DNA of 64,000 nucleotides, from positions 62,001 through 126,000 of the forward strand of contig NZ_JACOPX010000014.1 in the NCBI RefSeq assembly GCF_015461835.1. Direction: 5' to 3'. A program made the translations under genes and the position numbers. Positions within the stretch are counted from its first letter, which is position 1; each line of letters opens with the position of its first letter. This document shows positions 35,827 to 44,771 of the stretch, in pieces. Below the pieces are notes generated by a model. That model had not been told where the DNA came from and made no database searches. It saw nothing but the letters and a program-made list of their open reading frames with translations. The stretch is from Pseudomonas neuropathica (GTDB taxonomy: Bacteria; Pseudomonadota; Gammaproteobacteria; Pseudomonadales; Pseudomonadaceae).

Positions 35827-37161
35827 TCAATACACCCAAACCTCAACCCGCCGATTCTTGATCCGCCCCTCATCGACATTGTTCGCCGCCACCGGCATCA
35901 ACGCGCCAAAGCCGCGAACCTCGCGCAACACCACGCCGTTCTTGACTAACTCCCGTCGTACCGCCATCGCCCGCAGCTTTGACAGCAGATCCGCGCGTGC
36001 CGGATCGTCCTTGGCATCACCAAACCCGACCAAGGTCACCGCGCGTTCAGTCTTGTCATGACGCTTTATATAGTCGAACACTCGCGCCAGATCCTGACGT
36101 GCCTTGTTATCCAGCTTCGCACTGCCTTCTTCAAAGCGGAAATTCACCGTCAGACGCTGGGCGTGACGGCTGAGGGATTGATAGCCCTCGGGCATCAGTG
36201 CATTCGGCGCGACGCTCATCGCATGCACGGTCTGGCTGATAAAACCGTTTGCCGCGACAATCGCCTGGCCCTGACGGCTCTGCGCAAACGTCACCAAGGC
36301 TTTCGCCCAAGGATTGTTGCTTTCGGGCGGTAGATAGAAGAACAACCGCCGCGACAGTGGATAGTCTTCGGTAGCGATCAGGCTGTTGAGCGGCAGCATC
36401 GACTGCGATGCGCCATCAGCAATGGCCACGGCTTTGGCCTGACGCACGTAGGGTAAACCGATGAAACCGATGCCTTGCGGATCCGCGCTCACGGCGTCGG
36501 ATAATTGCTCGCTGGATTCAAAACGTTTCGCGGCGCTGTTCAGACTTTTCCCACGCCGGCTCAGGACCAGTTCCTTAAACGTGTCGTAAGTGCCGGACTG
36601 ATCATCGCGCGCATATAAATGAATCGCACCGCCACGCCCGCCGAGGTCTTCCCAGGTTTTCACATCGCCAGCGAAGATCCGCGCCAGTTGCTCGGTGTCC
36701 AGTTGTTGGAGGGGATTATCGGGATGAAGGATGATCGCCAGGCCGTCGATGGCGATGACTTGTTCGGCGGCGGGACTTTTCAGATCGCCCAGTGATTGCA
36801 GAGCTTGCAACTCACTGTCCTTGATCTCGCGGGAAGACGCGGCAAGGTCGGCGCTGGCATTTTTCAACGCGGTGAAACCGGTGCTGGAACCGTGGGCGGC
36901 GACTTCAACGACCACGCGTTTACCTTCGCTGGTCTGGCCGACGATGCGCAGTTCGTTGGCGGTGTCCGGGGTTTCGCGGTGGATTTTCAGCAGGCCTTGC
37001 GCTTGCAGCAGGCCCTCAACGAGTGCCGGGCCGAGTTCGGCGCCGATGGTGTTGGAACCTTGAATGCGCAGCGCCGGGCCGTTTTCAGGGAGGGGCAGGG
37101 CAGCGGCAGAAACCGTCAGCCATGCACTCAAGAGAAAAACGCACAAAACACGCAGGGTCAT
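35827..37161 (-). CDS. PstS-like phosphate-binding / OmpA fusion protein
   Basis: A 444-residue exported protein. A signal peptide ends SAAA. Residues 28-310 form a PstS-type substrate-binding module (LRIQGSNTIGAELGPAL, GFTALKNASADLAASSREIKDSE, IAIDGLAIILHPDNPLQQL, YARDDQSGTYDTFKELVL). Residues 330-444 form an OmpA-like peptidoglycan-binding domain (LTVNFRFEEGSAKLDNKARQDLARV and LLSKLRAMAVRRELVKNGV, with the conserved Arg). It would tether a phosphate-binding module in the periplasm next to the cell wall. No Pst transporter or Pho genes are adjacent. Confidence 0.9.
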   Translation of the reverse strand: MTLRVLCVFLLSAWLTVSAAALPLPENGPALRIQGSNTIGAELGPALVEGLLQAQGLLKIHRETPDTANELRIVGQTSEGKRVVVEVAAHGSSTGFTALKNASADLAASSREIKDSELQALQSLGDLKSPAAEQVIAIDGLAIILHPDNPLQQLDTEQLARIFAGDVKTWEDLGGRGGAIHLYARDDQSGTYDTFKELVLSRRGKSLNSAAKRFESSEQLSDAVSADPQGIGFIGLPYVRQAKAVAIADGASQSMLPLNSLIATEDYPLSRRLFFYLPPESNNPWAKALVTFAQSRQGQAIVAANGFISQTVHAMSVAPNALMPEGYQSLSRHAQRLTVNFRFEEGSAKLDNKARQDLARVFDYIKRHDKTERAVTLVGFGDAKDDPARADLLSKLRAMAVRRELVKNGVVLREVRGFGALMPVAANNVDEGRIKNRRVEVWVY

Positions 37162-37239
37162 GCCGGCACCGAATCAAGCCAAGGGGATTGCCGGGGAGAT
37201 TAAGTCAGGCGCATGACCGAAAGATGACACCGATTCAAT

Positions 37240-37327
37240 GTAGGAGTGAGCCTGCTCGCGATAGCGATGTACCGGTCAACATTTATGTCGTCTGATTCAC
37301 CGCTATCGCGAGCAGGCTCACTTCTAC
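37240..37327. repeat. REPIN (GTAGGAGTGAGC type)
   Basis: Inverted REP arms at 37240-37262 and 37305-37327 (one mismatch in the second) between the PstS-OmpA gene and exonuclease III. Confidence 0.9.
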
Positions 37328-37349
37328 AGGGATTGCGTAAGGCTAGGGA

Positions 37350-38162
37350 TCAGCTGAGTTCAAGCCAGATCGGCGCATGATCGGAAGGCTTTTCCATCCC
37401 GCGCAATTCATAGTCGACACCGGCGGCCTTCACCCGCGGCAGCAAACCATGGGATGCCAGAATCACATCGATGCGCAGACCACGTTTGGGCTCATCTTCA
37501 AAGCCACGGCTGCGGTAGTCGAACCAACTGAACATGTCGGTCACATCCGGGTTCAAGTGGCGATAGCTGTCGGTCAAACCCCAGTTTTTCAGGCGCGCCA
37601 TCCATTCGCGCTCTTCCGGCAGGAAGCTGCATTTGCCGGTTTTCAGCCAGCGCTTCATGTTGTCCGGGCCGATGCCGATGTCGCAGTCCTCCGGGGAAAT
37701 GTTCACATCGCCCATCACCACCAGCGGCTGTTCGTTGTGGAACTGGCTTTCCAGCAGCGCTTGCAGATCGCTGTAGAAACGCTGCTTGGCGGGGAATTTG
37801 GTCGGATGGTCGCGGCTTTCACCCTGAGGGAAATAGCCGTTCATGATGGTCACCGGTACGCCATTGGCGTCGGCGAACGTGCCCCAGATAAAGCGACGCT
37901 GAGCGTCTTCTTCGTCGGTGGCGAAACCTTTGTGGATGGCGATCGGCTCCTTGCGCGAGAGCATGGCCACGCCGTAATGGCCTTTCTGGCCATGGAAATA
38001 CACGTGGTAGCCGAGGGCGCGGACTTCTTCGAGCGGGAACTGGTCGTCGTGGACCTTGGTTTCCTGCAGGCCGATCACGTCCGGCTGGTGTTTTTCGATC
38101 AGCGCTGCCAGCTGATGCGGACGGGCGCGCAGTCCGTTGATGTTGAAGGAAACGATCTTCAT
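37350..38162 (-). CDS. xthA: Exodeoxyribonuclease III
   Basis: A 270-residue Mg-dependent AP endonuclease/3'-5' exonuclease. MKIVSFNINGLRARPHQLAALIEKHQPDVIGLQETKVHDDQFP holds the metal-binding Asn and Glu; VVMGDVNISPEDCDIG holds the catalytic Asp and Asn; PSDHAPIWLEL holds the active-site Asp-His pair. The ATG at 38162 fits the family; the longer upstream frame is REPIN sequence. It acts in base-excision repair. It stands alone, divergent from the acetyltransferase. Confidence 0.96.
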   Translation of the reverse strand: MKIVSFNINGLRARPHQLAALIEKHQPDVIGLQETKVHDDQFPLEEVRALGYHVYFHGQKGHYGVAMLSRKEPIAIHKGFATDEEDAQRRFIWGTFADANGVPVTIMNGYFPQGESRDHPTKFPAKQRFYSDLQALLESQFHNEQPLVVMGDVNISPEDCDIGIGPDNMKRWLKTGKCSFLPEEREWMARLKNWGLTDSYRHLNPDVTDMFSWFDYRSRGFEDEPKRGLRIDVILASHGLLPRVKAAGVDYELRGMEKPSDHAPIWLELS

Positions 38163-38274
38163 GGTCGGCAGTCCTGGCAAAAGGGCGATGCTAGCTGACA
38201 TGTGGGATGGGGGCCAGTGTGGGGTAGGGGAAATCGTCTTTGCCTGCCAGATAGATGTTGTCTGGACCGGCGTC

Positions 38275-38339
38275 ATCGCGAGCAGGCTCACTCCTACAAT
38301 TGGAATGCGTACCCCTGTAGGAGTGAGCCTGCTCGCGAT
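38275..38339. repeat. REPIN (GTAGGAGTGAGC type)
   Basis: Inverted REP arms at 38275-38297 and 38317-38339 in the divergent xthA-acetyltransferase region; it may lie within or near their promoters. Confidence 0.88.
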
Positions 38340-38464
38340 TGACGGCCGCCCAGTCGATGAAGATCCCGAGTTGGTCTATACCTGTGGGGAACCACGCCAC
38401 CCGTAAAAGGTTCGTACCAACAAGAGCGCCGCCATTTGAACGCGCCCCGGGGAGAGTCACTGTC

Positions 38465-39115
38465 ATGCCTGAAACCCAGACCGCCATCGCCGACATTCAT
38501 ATGCTCGACCGCGGCTATTCCCGCGAAGCCCGCTCGCTGCTCTATCAGGCCTATCGCCACGAGCCGACCTTCGGCTACCTGTTCGAAGCCGAGCGTCCCG
38601 GCTATGAGCAACGGGTGCGGGCGACGGTGCGGGAACTGGTCAAGCAACACTTTCTGCAGGATCTGCCGGCCATCGGCCTGCTGGTCAACGACCGCTTGAT
38701 CGGCATCGCCCTGATCGCGCCACCGCAACGGCGGCTGGGCATCACCGAAAGTTGGGCGTGGCGCCTGCGCATGGTGCTCAGCACCGGTTTTCGCTGCACT
38801 CGGCGCTATCTGGAATACCACGATGCCGTTGCTGCCTGCGTACCCAGCGATTCGGTGCACATGCTGCCATTGCTGGGAATTCATCCGCAGTTCCAGGGCA
38901 AACACTTCGGTGAACAATTGCTGACTGCCGTACACAACTGGTGCGCCGTTGACGAAACCTCGCAAGGCGTGGTGCTCGACACCGGCAACCCGCGTTACCT
39001 GGAATTCTATAAAAGACAGGGTTACGAGGAGATCGGCGAGGTTGCCGTCGGGCCGGTGCGCGAACACGTATTTTTCCACGCCAATCCGCAGGTGTTACAA
39101 ACTGCAACAGCATAA
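38465..39115 (+). CDS. GNAT-family N-acetyltransferase
   Basis: A 216-residue protein with the acetyl-CoA motif LLGIHPQFQGKHFGEQLLTAVHNW (motif A, Q/RxxGxG/A type) and motif B in YLEFYKRQGYEEIGE. The N-terminus LDRGYSREARSLLYQAYRHEPTFGYLFEAERPGYEQRVRATVRELVKQH resembles GNATs encoded before tamA in pseudomonads. The chosen ATG is at 38465. It ends 66 nt before tamA on the same strand and may be co-transcribed. Acceptor unknown. Confidence 0.88.
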   Translation: MPETQTAIADIHMLDRGYSREARSLLYQAYRHEPTFGYLFEAERPGYEQRVRATVRELVKQHFLQDLPAIGLLVNDRLIGIALIAPPQRRLGITESWAWRLRMVLSTGFRCTRRYLEYHDAVAACVPSDSVHMLPLLGIHPQFQGKHFGEQLLTAVHNWCAVDETSQGVVLDTGNPRYLEFYKRQGYEEIGEVAVGPVREHVFFHANPQVLQTATA

Positions 39116-39181
39116 CAATCGAACTTCTTGGGAAATTTCCTGTTCTATCACGCTCCCAAGCCCGTGATAGCATCCGCGCCT

Positions 39182-40909
39182 ATGAAGTTTCCAGGAAGAT
39201 TTACCAGTGGCGTGCTCTTGCTGTTATCCAGCTGTGCGGCACTGGCGCAAAGTGAATTGGATGTGCGGATCAAACCGTCCAACGATGAACTCAAGGCCAA
39301 TATAGAAGGCTATATCGGCAGTCTCGGCGACCGTGACGAAGAAGCCCTGCAGCGCTTCAGTCGCGGTGCCGAAGAGCAGGCGCGCAAAGCGGCTCAGGCG
39401 TTGGGCTATTACCAGCCGCAGATCGAAAGTGACGTCAAGGGCGGCGACAAGCCGCGCCTGGTGTTGAACATCGATCCCGGCGAGCCGATTCATCTGCGCA
39501 ACGTCACCATTCGTGTCGACGGCCCGGCTGCCTCCCTCAAATCCTTTCGTGTACCGAAAAGCGACGCGCTCAAGTCCGGCGCGGTGCTCAACCATGGGCG
39601 TTACGAAGACGCCAAAAGACTTATTCAGAATCAGGCCTCGCGCTTCGGTTTCTTCAGTGGCCATTTCACCCGTCAAAAACTCATGGTCGACCCGCGCGCC
39701 GGGGTCGCCGACATCGAACTGATCTACGACAGCGGCCCGCGTTATGCGCTGGGCAAAGTCAAATTCGAAGGTGATACGCCGTTCGACGAAGACCTGCTGC
39801 AACGCATGGTGCCGTTCAAGGAAGGCGAGCCGTACGATTCCGAGCTGATCGCCGAGCTGAACCGTGATTTGCAATCGAGCGGTTATTTCGAAGGCATACG
39901 CGTCGATGCCGCACCGACCGCCGCGAAGAACGATGTGATCCCGGTCGACGTCAAACTCGACACGCGCAAACCACGGACCATGGGCCTGGGCCTCGGTTAT
40001 TCGACCGACGTCGGCCCGCGCATCAAAGCCAACTGGACGCGCCATTGGGTCAACCCGCAAGGCGACAGCTATGGCTGGGAAGCCGAACTCTCGGCACCTC
40101 GGCAAAACGTCGGGCTGTTCTACGACATCCCGCTCGACCCGCCACTGACCGACAAACTGCGTTGGGCCGGCGGCTATCAATTCGAAGACATCGACGGCTC
40201 CGACACCCTGAGCAAACTGCTGACCTTCGGCCCGGAATGGCACAGCAAATTGCCGAGTGGCTGGCAGCGGGTAATCTCGCTGAAGTGGCAGCGCGAAGAA
40301 TATGAACTCGGCGACGACTCCGGCCTGAGTACCTTGCTGATGCCCGGCATCAGTTACTCGTACCTGAAAAGCGACAACCGCATCGACCCGCACAACGGCT
40401 ATCGCCTGAGCTTCGAAAGCAAAGTGGCGAAGGAAGGCCTCGGCTCCGACAACAACCTTTTATATGGCACCGCGCTGGTCAAAGGCCTGACCACCGTCTT
40501 CGACAAACACCGCTTTCTCGGTCGCGTACAGGTCGGCGGCAGCGCCACCAACGGCTACAACTCGGTGCCGCCGTCGCTGCGTTTTTTCGCCGGTGGCGAT
40601 CAGAGTGTGCGCGGCTATGACTACCAGAGCCTGTCGCCGGAAAACTCCAAGGGTGATCGCATCGGTGGCCGCTACATGGTCGCCGGCAGTGTCGAGTATC
40701 AATACTCGATCGCCGAAAAATGGCGCGTGGCGACCTTCGTCGACCAAGGCAACTCCTTCAATAAACTCGAACTGCCGAACCTCAAGACCGGGGTCGGTAT
40801 TGGTGTGCGCTGGGTCTCGCCGGTGGGGCCGATCCGCCTCGACCTGGCCCACGCACTCGACGACGATGGCGGCATCCGGCTGCACTTTTCCATGGGGCCT
40901 GAGCTGTGA
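39182..40909 (+). CDS. tamA: Translocation and assembly module outer-membrane protein TamA
   Basis: A 575-residue Omp85-family protein. A signal peptide ends AALAQ. Three POTRA domains follow (residues 25-260, including YALGKVKFEGDTPFDEDLLQRMVPFKEGEPYDSELIAELNRDLQSSGYF). A 16-strand barrel ends DLAHALDDDGGIRLHFSMGPEL; RFFAGGDQSVRGYDYQSL is the family lid/loop 6 motif. With TamB it helps insert outer-membrane proteins and move phospholipids. Its TGA overlaps the GTG start of tamB. The earlier in-frame ATG is unlikely. Confidence 0.96.
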   Translation: MKFPGRFTSGVLLLLSSCAALAQSELDVRIKPSNDELKANIEGYIGSLGDRDEEALQRFSRGAEEQARKAAQALGYYQPQIESDVKGGDKPRLVLNIDPGEPIHLRNVTIRVDGPAASLKSFRVPKSDALKSGAVLNHGRYEDAKRLIQNQASRFGFFSGHFTRQKLMVDPRAGVADIELIYDSGPRYALGKVKFEGDTPFDEDLLQRMVPFKEGEPYDSELIAELNRDLQSSGYFEGIRVDAAPTAAKNDVIPVDVKLDTRKPRTMGLGLGYSTDVGPRIKANWTRHWVNPQGDSYGWEAELSAPRQNVGLFYDIPLDPPLTDKLRWAGGYQFEDIDGSDTLSKLLTFGPEWHSKLPSGWQRVISLKWQREEYELGDDSGLSTLLMPGISYSYLKSDNRIDPHNGYRLSFESKVAKEGLGSDNNLLYGTALVKGLTTVFDKHRFLGRVQVGGSATNGYNSVPPSLRFFAGGDQSVRGYDYQSLSPENSKGDRIGGRYMVAGSVEYQYSIAEKWRVATFVDQGNSFNKLELPNLKTGVGIGVRWVSPVGPIRLDLAHALDDDGGIRLHFSMGPEL

Positions 40910-43900
40910 AGCGTGGTTTGAAAATTACGGCGCTGGCGTTGTTGGCGCTGGTGTTGTTGATTGTATTGAGTGTCACCGCCGTACTCGGCACGGCGGCCGG
41001 CAGCCGCTGGGTGCTGGGGCTCGTGCCGGGGCTGAAGGTGGAGAATTTCCAGGGTCGCCTCGGCGGGCAATGGAGTGCCGATCATCTGCTGTGGCAGCAG
41101 GACAGCAGCCGCGTCGAGCTGAACAAAGCGATCTTCGCCTGGTCGCCGCTGTGCCTGACGCGCATGACCCTGTGCATCGAACAGCTCAAGGCTGATCAGG
41201 TCATTCTGCAATTCCCGCCGAGCGAAGAGACCACCGAGAGCGGTCCGGTCAAACTGCCGGATCTGCAATTGCCGGTGGCCATCGAACTGGGCGACGTGCA
41301 GGTTGGCAGCCTGTTGTTCAACGGCAGCGAACAGCTCAAGGGTTTGCAACTGGCGGCGCACTGGACCGCGCAAGGCATGCAGATCGACAGCGTGAAATTG
41401 CAGCGCGACGACCTCAGCCTGAACCTGTCCGGCACACTCACGCCGACCGGCAACTGGCCGCTGAACATCGCCGGTGACCTGACATTGCCGTCGCCGGGCA
41501 CGGGGCCGTGGACGCTGGCGTTGAAGATCGACGGTGACCTGTTGAAAACCCTCAACCTGCATGCCGACAGCCGGGGTTACCTCGACGGCCAGTTGAGTGG
41601 TGAATTGCAACCGCTGGCGGAAAACCTGCCAGCCAAGGTGCGCATCACTAGCGAGGCGTTCAAACCGAGCGCCGACCTGCCCGACACCCTGCAACTCAAT
41701 CAATTGCTGTTGACCGGCGAAGGTGACCTGAAAAACGGCTACCAGCTCAACGGCAACGCCACGCTACCCGCCGACAAAGGCCCGGTGGCGCTGCTGCTTC
41801 AAGGCAAAGTCGACGCCAGCGGCGCGCAGATCGCCGGTCTCGACCTGACGGCCAACGACAAACAAAGCCTGAAACTCACCGGTAGCGTTGACTGGAGCAA
41901 AGGCCTCAGCGCCCAAGCCAACATCAACTGGCAGGACTTTCCGTGGCATCGGCTCTACAACGAAATCGACGAGCCACAAGTCGCCTTGCGTACGTTTACT
42001 GGCGAAGTCTCCTACACCGACGGTCAGTACCTCGGCAACTTCGCCGCCGCCCTCGATGGCCCGGCGGGCGCGTTTACCCTGAGCAGTCCGTTCAGCGGCA
42101 GCCTTAAACAGATCGCTTTGCCGCAATTGAAAATGCAAGCCGGGCAGGGCAAGGCTGAAGGGCACGTCAATGTGCAGTTCGCCGATGGCATCGCCTGGGA
42201 CACCGCGCTGGAGCTGTCGGCGCTGAATCCGGCGTACTGGGTCGCCGAGTTGCCGGGCACCTTGGCCGGGCCGCTGAAAAGCCAAGGCGAAATGAAGAAT
42301 GAACGCCTGAGCCTGACCGCCGACCTCGACTTGAAAGGCAAACTGCGCGGGCAACCGGCGATCCTCCAGGCCAAGGCCGACGGCGCTGGCGAACAGTGGA
42401 ACCTCAACGCTCTGCAAATCCGCCTCGGCGACAACAGCATCAGCGGCAAGGGCAGTCTGCAACAGAAACTCACCGGGCAGATCGACATCAAGCTGTCGCG
42501 TCTGGCTCAGCTTTGGCCGCAACTGCGCGGGCAGGTCAACGGTCAGGTCAATGTCGCCGGCACGTTGAAAGCACCGCAGGGCAAACTCGACCTGCAAGGT
42601 TCGCAACTGGCCTTCCAGGACAATCGCCTGCAAAGCCTCAACCTCGACGCTACCCTCGACAGCGCGCAGCGGGCAAAGATCGATCTGAAAGGTGCTGGCA
42701 TTCAAGCCGGTGACACATCGCTGGGCACGCTGACCGCCAGCGCTCAGGGCGATATCAAAAAGCAGAAACTCAACCTCGACCTGATCGGGCCGAAGCTGAA
42801 ACTGGCCCTCGGTCTGGATGGCAATCTGGACAAGGGCAACTGGCGTGGGCGGCTGGCCAGTGGCGACATTCAGGCCGGTGGCCAGGACTGGAAACTGCAA
42901 AGCCCGGCCAAGCTCGAACGTCTGGCAGACGGCAAAATCAACTTTGGCGCTCATTGCTGGATGTCCGGCGACGCCAGCCTGTGCGGTGAAGATCAGCGCC
43001 TGATGCCGGAGCCGAAACTGCGCTACCACCTCAAGCAGTTCCCGATCGAAAGCCTCGCGCAATGGCTGCCAAAAGATTTCGCCTGGAAGGGTAAGCTCAA
43101 CGCCGATCTGCAATTGGATCTGCCAGCCAGCGGCCCGAACGGTGTTGTCAGCATTGACGCCAGCGGCGGCACCTTGCGCATGAAGGAAAAGGATCAGTGG
43201 CTGGACTTCCCGTACCAGACCCTGAAACTCACCAGCAAACTCACGCCCAAGCGCGTCGATACCGAACTCAATTTCGTTGGCGGCAAACTCGGCGAGTTGA
43301 TGGTGCAGGCGCAGCTCAATCCGCTGCCGAAAAACAAACCGTTGAGCGGCTCGTTCCGTCTCTCCGGGCTGGACCTTTCCGTCGCACGGCCGTTTGTGCC
43401 AATGGTCGAGAAACTCACCGGGCGCCTCAATGGCAGCGGCACGATTTCCGGCGGATTGCTCGCGCCGCTGGTCAACGGCACCGTACAACTGAGCGATGGT
43501 GAAGTGTCCGGCGCCGAGTTGCCGATGGAACTGCAGAACCTGCAACTCACCGCTGTGATTGCCGGCGAATCAGTACGCCTCGACGGCGGCTGGAAAAGCG
43601 GCAAGAGCGGGCAGGGCAGTCTGAATGGTAACGTCGCCTGGGGTCAGGCACTGATGGTCGATCTGGCGCTCAAGGGCACGCAATTGCCGGTCACCGTCGA
43701 GCCTTATGCCAAGCTGGAAGTGGCGCCGGACCTGAAGATTTCCATGGCCGGTGATGAGTTGGCGATTGCCGGTAAAGTGCAGGTGCCGCGAGGCGAAATC
43801 ACCGTGCGTGAGCTGCCGCCATCCACGGTGAAAGTCTCCGATGACACGATCATCGTCGGCGCGCAGACCGAAGAGGGCAAACCGCCGATGGCGATGAAAA

Positions 43901-44580
43901 TGGACATCGACGTGGTGGTCGGCGAAGACAAACTGGCCTTCGCCGGTTTCGGCCTGACCGCCAACGTGCAAGGTCATGTGCACATCGGCGACAACATGGA
44001 CACCCGTGGCGAACTGTGGCTCAACGACGGCCGCTACAGTGCCTACGGCCAGCGCCTGCAAGTGCGCCGTGCGCGTCTGTTGTTCGCCGGCCCCCTCGAT
44101 CAACCGTATCTGGACATCGAAGCGATCCGCCAGACTGACGATGTGATCGCCGGTATTCGCCTGAGCGGCAGTGCCGAGCAGCCGACTACGCAGATCTTCT
44201 CCGAGCCGGCGATGAGCCAGGAGCAGGCGCTTTCCTATCTGGTCCTCGGCCGACCGCTGAGCACCAACGGCGAAGACAACAACATGCTCGCGCAAGCGGC
44301 GTTGGGGCTTGGCTTGATGGGCAGTTCCGGGGTCACCAGCGGCCTGGCCAAGGATCTGGGGATTCAGGACTTCCAGCTCGACACGGCAGGCAGCGGCGAT
44401 GCCACCAGCGTGGTGGCCAGCGGCAATATTACCGAGAAGCTCAGTTTGCGTTATGGCGTGGGCGTGTTTGAACCGGCCAGCACCATTGCGCTGCGTTACA
44501 AGCTTAGCAAGAAGGTCTATGTGGAAGCGGCGAGTGGTGTCGCCAGTTCGCTGGATATTTTCTACAAGCGCGATTTCTAA
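40906..44580 (+). CDS. tamB: Translocation and assembly module inner-membrane protein TamB
   Basis: A 1224-residue AsmA-like protein. The N-terminal membrane anchor is LKITALALLALVLLIVLSVTAVLG. A long beta-groove follows, built of repeated GxLxxxG-type strands. The C-terminal DUF490/TamB domain (residues 880-1224) includes VPRGEITVRELPPSTVKVSDDTIIVG and SEPAMSQEQALSYLVLGRPL. It spans the periplasm and joins TamA. Start is GTG, overlapping the tamA stop (GTGA). Length is normal for the family. Confidence 0.95.
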   Translation: MKRGLKITALALLALVLLIVLSVTAVLGTAAGSRWVLGLVPGLKVENFQGRLGGQWSADHLLWQQDSSRVELNKAIFAWSPLCLTRMTLCIEQLKADQVILQFPPSEETTESGPVKLPDLQLPVAIELGDVQVGSLLFNGSEQLKGLQLAAHWTAQGMQIDSVKLQRDDLSLNLSGTLTPTGNWPLNIAGDLTLPSPGTGPWTLALKIDGDLLKTLNLHADSRGYLDGQLSGELQPLAENLPAKVRITSEAFKPSADLPDTLQLNQLLLTGEGDLKNGYQLNGNATLPADKGPVALLLQGKVDASGAQIAGLDLTANDKQSLKLTGSVDWSKGLSAQANINWQDFPWHRLYNEIDEPQVALRTFTGEVSYTDGQYLGNFAAALDGPAGAFTLSSPFSGSLKQIALPQLKMQAGQGKAEGHVNVQFADGIAWDTALELSALNPAYWVAELPGTLAGPLKSQGEMKNERLSLTADLDLKGKLRGQPAILQAKADGAGEQWNLNALQIRLGDNSISGKGSLQQKLTGQIDIKLSRLAQLWPQLRGQVNGQVNVAGTLKAPQGKLDLQGSQLAFQDNRLQSLNLDATLDSAQRAKIDLKGAGIQAGDTSLGTLTASAQGDIKKQKLNLDLIGPKLKLALGLDGNLDKGNWRGRLASGDIQAGGQDWKLQSPAKLERLADGKINFGAHCWMSGDASLCGEDQRLMPEPKLRYHLKQFPIESLAQWLPKDFAWKGKLNADLQLDLPASGPNGVVSIDASGGTLRMKEKDQWLDFPYQTLKLTSKLTPKRVDTELNFVGGKLGELMVQAQLNPLPKNKPLSGSFRLSGLDLSVARPFVPMVEKLTGRLNGSGTISGGLLAPLVNGTVQLSDGEVSGAELPMELQNLQLTAVIAGESVRLDGGWKSGKSGQGSLNGNVAWGQALMVDLALKGTQLPVTVEPYAKLEVAPDLKISMAGDELAIAGKVQVPRGEITVRELPPSTVKVSDDTIIVGAQTEEGKPPMAMKMDIDVVVGEDKLAFAGFGLTANVQGHVHIGDNMDTRGELWLNDGRYSAYGQRLQVRRARLLFAGPLDQPYLDIEAIRQTDDVIAGIRLSGSAEQPTTQIFSEPAMSQEQALSYLVLGRPLSTNGEDNNMLAQAALGLGLMGSSGVTSGLAKDLGIQDFQLDTAGSGDATSVVASGNITEKLSLRYGVGVFEPASTIALRYKLSKKVYVEAASGVASSLDIFYKRDF

Positions 44581-44611
44581 CGCGCGCTTTCTCCTGACCC
44601 GAGTCGCTCCA

Positions 44612-44741
44612 ATCTCGAGCAGGCTCACTTCTACATTTGGAATGCGTTCCCCTGTAGGAGTGAGCCTGCTCGCGATGGCGTTTTTTCAGTCGATATCAAT
44701 GGTGCGGCAGATGGCCTTATCGCGAGCAGGCTCACTCCTAC
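44612..44741. repeat. REP cluster of three (REPIN plus one)
   Basis: Three REP copies of the GTAGGAGTGAGC type at 44612-44634, 44654-44676 and 44719-44741, in alternating orientation, between the convergent tamB and usher genes. The first has changes in both ends. Confidence 0.85.
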
Positions 44742-44771
44742 ACTGATCTGTGGTGGGCAAGGATTTTGTGT

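Noticed and set aside
41764..43545. Minus-strand open frame of 593 codons
   Set aside because: Antisense to tamB, with composition of a shadow frame and no known domain.
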